From positions 1 to 18,885 of the forward strand of contig WFTX01000072.1 in the NCBI GenBank assembly GCA_015485235.1: a stretch of DNA of 18,885 nt, given 5' to 3'. Source of the DNA: Nitrospirota bacterium. Its GTDB lineage: Bacteria > Nitrospirota > Thermodesulfovibrionia > Thermodesulfovibrionales > JdFR-85. This document shows, piece by piece, positions 14,947 through 18,885 of the stretch. The position numbers were made by a program, and so were the translations under genes. The stretch's first letter is position 1. Each line of letters begins with the position of its first letter. The notes under the pieces were generated by a model that was not told where the DNA came from, ran no database searches, and was given only the letters and a program-made list of their open reading frames with translations.

Positions 14947-15363
14947 GTGTTGAATGAAAAAACAGATAATGTAGTGAGTAAAGGTTCAGCAAAGGGAGTA
15001 AAAGAAAAAAGTTATAAGTTTGCACTTAAGATTATCGATTTAGTGAGAGAGTTACAAAAGGAACAAAAGGAGTTTATTCTGTCAGGACAGCTTTTAAGGT
15101 CGGGCACGAGTGTAGGGGCAAACATAGTAGAGGCAAATGCTGGTGTTAGTAAGAAGGATTTTGCAGCAAAAATGGCAATTGCTTCAAAGGAGGCACGTGA
15201 AACAGGTTACTGGCTTAATCTTTTAAGGGATGCTGGTTTTATCGACGAAAAAAGGGCAGACTCGGTGATGCAAGATTGTGATGAGTTGATAAGGATGTTA
15301 ACATCAATCGTGAAAACTTCAAAGAAAAATATATATAACTCAAAACTCAAAACTAAACACTAA
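14947..15363 (+). CDS. Four-helix-bundle protein (S23/rRNA intervening-sequence family)
   Basis: A 138-residue protein whose core (about 22-126) matches the four-helix-bundle family known from 23S rRNA intervening sequences and related to the Avd accessory protein of diversity-generating retroelements. The signature is visible: EKSYKFALKIIDLVREL, then LLRSGTSVGANIVEAN, KKDFAAKMAIASKEARE and TGYWLNLLRDAGF. No ATG fits; GTG at 14947 lies within the left repeat arm and GTG at 14974 is an alternative nearer the usual family start. Neither has a good ribosome site. The last residues (NSKLKTKH) are translated from the right repeat arm. It has no link to carbon metabolism and looks like a passenger inside the acs operon. 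The molecular role of stand-alone members is unknown. Confidence 0.8.
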   Translation: MLNEKTDNVVSKGSAKGVKEKSYKFALKIIDLVRELQKEQKEFILSGQLLRSGTSVGANIVEANAGVSKKDFAAKMAIASKEARETGYWLNLLRDAGFIDEKRADSVMQDCDELIRMLTSIVKTSKKNIYNSKLKTKH

Positions 15364-15387
15364 ACACTAAACACTAAACACTAAACA
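15353..15387. repeat. Five tandem CTAAACA heptamers
   Basis: Five exact, uninterrupted copies of CTAAACA extend the right arm of the cassette up to the acsD ribosome site (TTGGAGG). Exact copies suggest recent slippage or expansion, so copy number may vary between strains. Confidence 0.9.
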
Positions 15388-15400
15388 TTGGAGGTTTGAT

Positions 15401-16339
15401 ATGGGATATGAGGCAGTGAAGGAGAGTTTTTCAGGTGGAGTTTTTCCGGTAAGGATAGGCAAGGAGAAGGAGGAGGTTTTTGGAGGAGAGAACACACTGC
15501 CCTTTCACAAGTTTGAGGGGGAGGTACCGAACCGGCCGTTGATAGCGTATGAGATACAGGATGTGGCGCCTGAGGAGTGGCCTGAAACAGTAAGGACGGT
15601 CTATGAAGGGGTAAGTGAAGACCCTGTAAAGTGGGCGAGGCACTGTGAGGAGGAGCTTGGTGCCAGGGCGATAGCGCTGAGGCTTGTGGGTACGCATCCA
15701 GACGGGAAGGATCTGACGGCGGAAGAGGCAGTGAAGACAGTAACGAGTGTACTTGAGGCAGTGAAGGCACCTGTGATAATACTTGGGAGTAATCATGTGG
15801 AGAAGGACTCTGAGGTGCTACCCAGGGTTGCCGAGGCGGCGAAGGGATATAACTGTGTTATAGGTAAGGCGCAGGAGGCCAATTACAAGACGATAGCAGC
15901 GGCAGCGATGGCGAATGACCACAAGCTGATAGCGATGAGCGAGCTTGATATAAATCTATCGAAGCAGTTGAACATACTGTTGACGCAGATGGGATTTGCG
16001 AAGGAGAAGCTGATAACGGATCCGATGTGCTCGGCGCTGGGGTACGGGCTTGAGTATACGTATTCGGTGATGGAGAGGATAAGGCTGGCGGCTCTGGCGC
16101 AGAACGATGAGGTGATGCAGCCGCCGATGCTTGGTGATGTGGGGATGTATGTATGGAAGATAAAGGAAGTGCAGGCCCCTGAGGAGGTGCTGCCCGAGTG
16201 GGGCAGCGTTGAGGAGCGTGGGATACTGTGGGAGGCGCTTACTGCGACGAGTTTGATGCTTGCTGGAGCGGAGCTGTTGATAATGAGGCATCCTAAGGCG
16301 GTGGAGATGGTGGAGAAGTTTGTGGATGAGTTGATATAA
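15401..16339 (+). CDS. acsD: Corrinoid iron-sulfur protein small subunit (CODH/ACS delta)
   Basis: A 312-residue TIM-barrel subunit that pairs with AcsC to form the methyl-carrying corrinoid protein. Family-like stretches include GGVFPVRIGKEKEEVFGGENTLPF near the start, RAIALRLVGTHPDG, PVIILGSNHVEKDSEVLPRVAEAA and DPMCSALGYGLEYTYSVMERIR. The ribosome site TTGGAGG sits 7 bases before the ATG. All 17 isoleucine codons are ATA, in sharp contrast with acsB downstream and with the 4545-13649 operon. The gene is framed by a four-helix-bundle repeat cassette upstream and an ORF-less inverted repeat downstream. The length is normal for the bacterial family and no lesion is seen. Confidence 0.93.
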   Translation: MGYEAVKESFSGGVFPVRIGKEKEEVFGGENTLPFHKFEGEVPNRPLIAYEIQDVAPEEWPETVRTVYEGVSEDPVKWARHCEEELGARAIALRLVGTHPDGKDLTAEEAVKTVTSVLEAVKAPVIILGSNHVEKDSEVLPRVAEAAKGYNCVIGKAQEANYKTIAAAAMANDHKLIAMSELDINLSKQLNILLTQMGFAKEKLITDPMCSALGYGLEYTYSVMERIRLAALAQNDEVMQPPMLGDVGMYVWKIKEVQAPEEVLPEWGSVEERGILWEALTATSLMLAGAELLIMRHPKAVEMVEKFVDELI

Positions 16340-16342
16340 GGC

Positions 16343-16416
16343 AGTGTTGAGTTATGAGTGTTTAGTGTTGAAGTAATGTATAAATTTTTTTAACTCAACA
16401 CTCAACACTCAACACT
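16343..16416. repeat. ORF-less inverted heptamer repeat between acsD and acsC
   Basis: The left arm 16343-16366 and right arm 16393-16416 pair at 21 of 24 positions around a 26-base AT-rich centre. Units are heptamers such as AGTGTTG and ACTCAAC. The outer ends match those of the cassette between acsE and acsD: it begins three bases after a stop codon with AGTGTTGAGTT and ends shortly before an identical TTGGAGGTT ribosome site. As RNA it would form a long hairpin between the two cistrons. It may be a solo or deleted form of the same element. Confidence 0.8.
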
Positions 16417-16436
16417 AAATAATTGGAGGTTATAAA

Positions 16437-17780
16437 ATGGCATTAAGTGGAGTAGAGATATTCAAGTTATTACCGAAGACGAACTGCAAGAAGTGCGGGT
16501 TTCCGACATGTCTGGCCTTTGCTATGAAACTGGCGCAGAGGCAGGCGACGCTGGATGCATGTCCTGATGTATCGGAGGAGGCGAAGAAGGTGCTTGGAGA
16601 GGCTTCTGCGCCGCCGGTAAGGCCGATAACGTTCGGGTCAGGGGAAAAGGCGGTAAAGATGGGAGAAGAGACGGTGCTGTTCCGTCATGAGAAGAAGTTC
16701 GTAAACCCGAATGCCTTTGTGCTGGAGATAAGGGATACGGAAGAAGATGCCACAGTTGAGGCAAAGATAGATGCGGTGCTTAACTCGGAGATAAACCGGG
16801 TGGGGCAGCTTTTGAGGATAGACGGTATCTGCATAACGAACGAATCAGGTGATGGAGGGAAGCTGGGAGCGGTTGCAGAGAAGGTAGCTACGAAGGCCCC
16901 TGAAGTGCCGGTGATAGTGAACACGGAAAGTCCCGAGGCAGCAGAGGCGGCATTGAAGCATTTTACGGGTAAAGGGGCGATACTATATGGTGTAACGGAA
17001 GGGAATGCGGAGAAGATGGCAGAGGTGGCGAAGGCGCACAAGGCGACGGTGGGAGTGAAGGCGGAAGGGCTTGAGGCGCTGTCAGCGCTTACGGAGAAGG
17101 TAAAGGGGCTTGGAGTAGAGGACATGGTGATAGACGGAGGAGCGAGGAGAGCAGGGGAGATACTGGAGCAGAACACGCTGATAAGGCGAGCGGCGATAAA
17201 GAAGAGTTTCAAGGCCCTTGGGTATCCTGTGATAAACTTTGCCCAGAGGGAAGACGGGATGTATGAGGCTCTGGTAGCAGGGTTAGGGGTATGCAAGTAT
17301 GGATCGATAGTGGTGGTAAGCAGTGCGGAGAAGTGGAAGAACCTAGCGTTGTTTACATTGAGGCAGAACATATACACGGACCCGCAGGTACCGATGCAGG
17401 TGGAGCAGAAGATATACAGGATAGGGGAGCCTACGGCGGATTCACCGCTGATAATAACGACGAACTTCTCGTTGACGTATTTCATAGTGTCTGGAGAGAT
17501 AGAGAATGCGAAGGTACCGGCGTGGTTGGCGGTGATGGACTGTGAGGGATTGAGTGTTCTGACGGCGTGGGCTGCAGGTAAGTTCACGGGGGCGAAGATA
17601 GCGAATTTCATAAAGGAGAGCGGTATAGAGGAGGAGGTAAGTCACCGGGAGTTGATAATACCCGGGTATGTGGCGATACTGAGCGGAACGATAGAGGAGA
17701 AGCTTGAGGGCTGGAAGGTGACGGTAGGGCCGAGGGAGGCCAATGCCATCCCCAATTTCCTTAAACAGAAAGTCGCCTGA
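16437..17780 (+). CDS. acsC: Corrinoid iron-sulfur protein large subunit (CODH/ACS gamma)
   Basis: A 447-residue subunit that carries the low-potential [4Fe-4S] cluster and the corrinoid. The N-terminal cluster motif is complete with the expected CX2CX4CX16C spacing: Cys17, Cys20, Cys25 and Cys42. The middle is a TIM barrel (about 90-320), and the C-terminal domain (about 325-447) is the cobamide-binding part, including LTAWAAGKFTGAKIANF. It receives the methyl group from AcsE and hands it to AcsB. The ribosome site TTGGAGG precedes the ATG. Of 31 isoleucine codons 29 are ATA; one of the two ATC codons is in the last 20 residues. AcsB follows 47 bases later with normal codon use. Confidence 0.94.
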   Translation: MALSGVEIFKLLPKTNCKKCGFPTCLAFAMKLAQRQATLDACPDVSEEAKKVLGEASAPPVRPITFGSGEKAVKMGEETVLFRHEKKFVNPNAFVLEIRDTEEDATVEAKIDAVLNSEINRVGQLLRIDGICITNESGDGGKLGAVAEKVATKAPEVPVIVNTESPEAAEAALKHFTGKGAILYGVTEGNAEKMAEVAKAHKATVGVKAEGLEALSALTEKVKGLGVEDMVIDGGARRAGEILEQNTLIRRAAIKKSFKALGYPVINFAQREDGMYEALVAGLGVCKYGSIVVVSSAEKWKNLALFTLRQNIYTDPQVPMQVEQKIYRIGEPTADSPLIITTNFSLTYFIVSGEIENAKVPAWLAVMDCEGLSVLTAWAAGKFTGAKIANFIKESGIEEEVSHRELIIPGYVAILSGTIEEKLEGWKVTVGPREANAIPNFLKQKVA

Positions 17781-17827
17781 TTAGGCTTTCATGATATATA
17801 AGAATAAAGACCTGTAAGGAGGTAAAA

Positions 17828-18885
17828 ATGTCCAAGATTATTGCGTCTGCTGTAATGCGAGGTGCCTGGCAGGTTTACAGAAATGCCGAGACACTTCTGG
17901 GAAAAATGATTTCAGAGAAGGGTGAAGACTATGAGTTCGAGTTCCCCGATACCGCCTTTTATCTGCCACTGATATATGCGATGACGGAGTTCAAGGTAAA
18001 GACCCTCGGGGATATGAAGAAGGCCCTGGAGATGACGAAAGGCTACCTTCATAAAGAGCCTTCAAATACCCTCTGGAAACCCTATCTTGGCGAGGCCCTT
18101 GACTCAGGGATGGCCACCCTCTTTGCCGAGGAGATCTGGCTCGCCTGTCGTTACATAGAGGGGCTTGAGCCTGACAAGGACCCTGAGACCGGGTATGAAT
18201 ACAACGGGTTCATCACTGACACGATCCAGCGGAACCTGGGAATACAGCTTGTTGACGGGAGGATGCCTGGCTTTGCAGCGATAATTGGAGCTGCCCCTGA
18301 CGAGGATACGGCTGTGAAGATTGTCAGGGAACTCCAGGAGAAGAACATCCTTGTCTTCCTCTCCGGACAGGCAAAGGACAAGAACGGGAAACTGACCTGT
18401 GTTACGAGGCAGTTACTCAGCAAAAACATTGAACTCGGCTGGGATGTATATATCGTTCCCCTTGGTACGTTGACTGAGCATACCCTTTATGCCCTGGACT
18501 GGGCTATCAGGGCCTCGATGATATTTGGAGGCATGAAGCCAGGGGATATAAAGGGTAACCTCCTCTATCAGAAGGACCGTGTCTTTGCCTTCGCCCTTGC
18601 CCTTGGAGAGATGGATGACATAAAGTGGGCCACAGGGGCCGGGGCCATAAACATGGGTTTCCCTGCCATCTGTGATACCGATGTCCCTGTCATACATCCC
18701 ACCGGTGTCTGCACTTACGAAGAGGTGGAGAAGGAGTTCGACCATGACAAGATCGTCCAGCGTGCCATTGAGGTGAGGGGACTGAAGATCATAGTTGACA
18801 AGCCGCCGATCCCGATAGCCTATGGCTCAGCCTTTGAGGGCGAGAGGATCAGGAAGGAGGATACCTTCATAGAGTTCGGCGGAAC
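17828..18885 (+). CDS. acsB: Acetyl-CoA synthase (CODH/ACS), N-terminal part, cut by window end
   Basis: An open frame from ATG 17828 runs to the window edge (352 complete codons) without a stop. The ribosome site is AAGGAGG. The visible part matches the N-terminal half of bacterial acetyl-CoA synthase: the CODH-contacting domain with MRGAWQVYRNAETLLGKMI and FPDTAFYLPLIYAMTEFKV, followed by LGIQLVDGRMPGFAAIIGAAP, CDTDVPVIHPTGVCTYEEV and IPIAYGSAFEGERIRKEDT. The enzyme joins a methyl group from the corrinoid protein, CO from CODH, and CoA into acetyl-CoA. The A-cluster cysteines lie in the C-terminal half, outside this window, so catalytic integrity cannot be judged. The presence of the long N-terminal domain marks the bacterial rather than the archaeal (CdhC) type. 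Isoleucine codons are mixed (ATA about 12 of 30). Confidence 0.93.
   Translation, partial: MSKIIASAVMRGAWQVYRNAETLLGKMISEKGEDYEFEFPDTAFYLPLIYAMTEFKVKTLGDMKKALEMTKGYLHKEPSNTLWKPYLGEALDSGMATLFAEEIWLACRYIEGLEPDKDPETGYEYNGFITDTIQRNLGIQLVDGRMPGFAAIIGAAPDEDTAVKIVRELQEKNILVFLSGQAKDKNGKLTCVTRQLLSKNIELGWDVYIVPLGTLTEHTLYALDWAIRASMIFGGMKPGDIKGNLLYQKDRVFAFALALGEMDDIKWATGAGAINMGFPAICDTDVPVIHPTGVCTYEEVEKEFDHDKIVQRAIEVRGLKIIVDKPPIPIAYGSAFEGERIRKEDTFIEFGG

Larger units (their letters stand above)
14925..15387. mobile_element. Inverted-repeat cassette carrying a four-helix-bundle ORF
   Basis: The cassette fills the acsE-acsD gap. The left arm (14925-14948) and the reverse complement of the right arm (15338-15361) agree at 23 of 24 bases. 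Both arms are tandem heptamers of the AGTGTTG/AGTTTTG type. The right arm continues as five CTAAACA units (15353-15387) that stop two bases before the acsD ribosome site. The left arm begins four bases after the acsE stop. The inner ORF starts in one arm and stops in the other. No transposase is present. A mobile or formerly mobile nature is inferred from structure and from the ORF-less look-alike at 16343-16416. Confidence 0.5.

Noticed and set aside
14947..15363. Diversity-generating retroelement based on the Avd-like protein
   Set aside because: No reverse transcriptase and no template/variable repeat pair were seen in the window. The relation is at family level only.
15338..15387. Heptamer array as a small CRISPR
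   Set aside because: The units are 7 bases, directly adjacent, with no spacers, and no cas gene is present.
15381..15796. Minus-strand frames of 120-130 codons opposite acsD
   Set aside because: Translations are Pro/Leu/His/Ser-rich shadow sequence opposite a well-supported gene.
16685..17611. A 308-codon minus-strand frame opposite acsC
   Set aside because: It lies wholly opposite the well-supported acsC gene. It is a by-product of the strongly purine-rich coding strand and unusual codon bias, with Ser/Ala-rich low-complexity translation and no ribosome site.

Overview
The window looks like a chromosomal segment of an anaerobic, strictly respiring or acetogen-like bacterium that runs the bacterial Wood-Ljungdahl pathway. 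The mix of a bacterial-type CODH/ACS operon, a CooC-type nickel ATPase, an exosortase H pair, sigma-54 control and a ferredoxin-linked 2-oxoacid oxidoreductase fits Nitrospirota (Thermodesulfovibrionia-like) or Desulfobacterota. This placement is inference from gene content only. No rRNA, tRNA, CRISPR array or phage genes were seen.

Layout. 67-1183: exosortase H (xrtH) and its companion membrane protein, overlapping. 1184-1363: a gap filled with degenerate hexamer and octamer repeats. 1364-2131: a CooC/AcsF-type ATPase for nickel insertion into CODH/ACS. 2194-2757: a small SGNH-fold hydrolase, convergent with the next gene. 2774-4186 (minus strand): a PAS/AAA+/Fis sigma-54 activator. 4187-4544: a divergent control region with a near-perfect -24/-12 promoter and an upstream 16-bp palindrome. 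4545-13649: a co-directional catabolic operon made of a GltD-like FAD protein fused to a two-cluster ferredoxin, the alpha, beta and gamma subunits of a 2-oxoacid:acceptor oxidoreductase, an acyl-CoA ligase, a tripartite tricarboxylate transporter binding protein (TctC) and a fused TctA-TctB permease. 13650-14062: a non-coding gap with a second, weaker sigma-54-like promoter. 14063-18885: acsE, a four-helix-bundle ORF in an inverted-repeat cassette, acsD, acsC and the first half of acsB, cut by the window edge.

How it fits together. The activator probably senses a small molecule through its PAS domain and switches on the 4545-13649 operon. That operon imports a carboxylic acid (TctC/TctAB), activates an acid to its CoA thioester, and interconverts a 2-oxoacid with acyl-CoA plus CO2. 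The fused FAD/ferredoxin protein would exchange electrons with NAD(P)H. The set closely recalls the phenylglyoxylate:NAD oxidoreductase plus phenylacetate-CoA ligase arrangement of denitrifying aromatic degraders, but the substrate here is unknown. The downstream acs genes would oxidise the resulting acetyl-CoA or fix CO2, with the CooC-type ATPase maturing the nickel sites.

Most notable signals: a four-helix-bundle (S23/Avd-like) ORF lying arm to arm inside inverted heptamer arrays between acsE and acsD, with a matching ORF-less copy between acsD and acsC; near-exclusive ATA isoleucine codons in acsD and acsC but not in acsB; and stacked hairpins around tctC, including two mutually exclusive stems ahead of tctAB.
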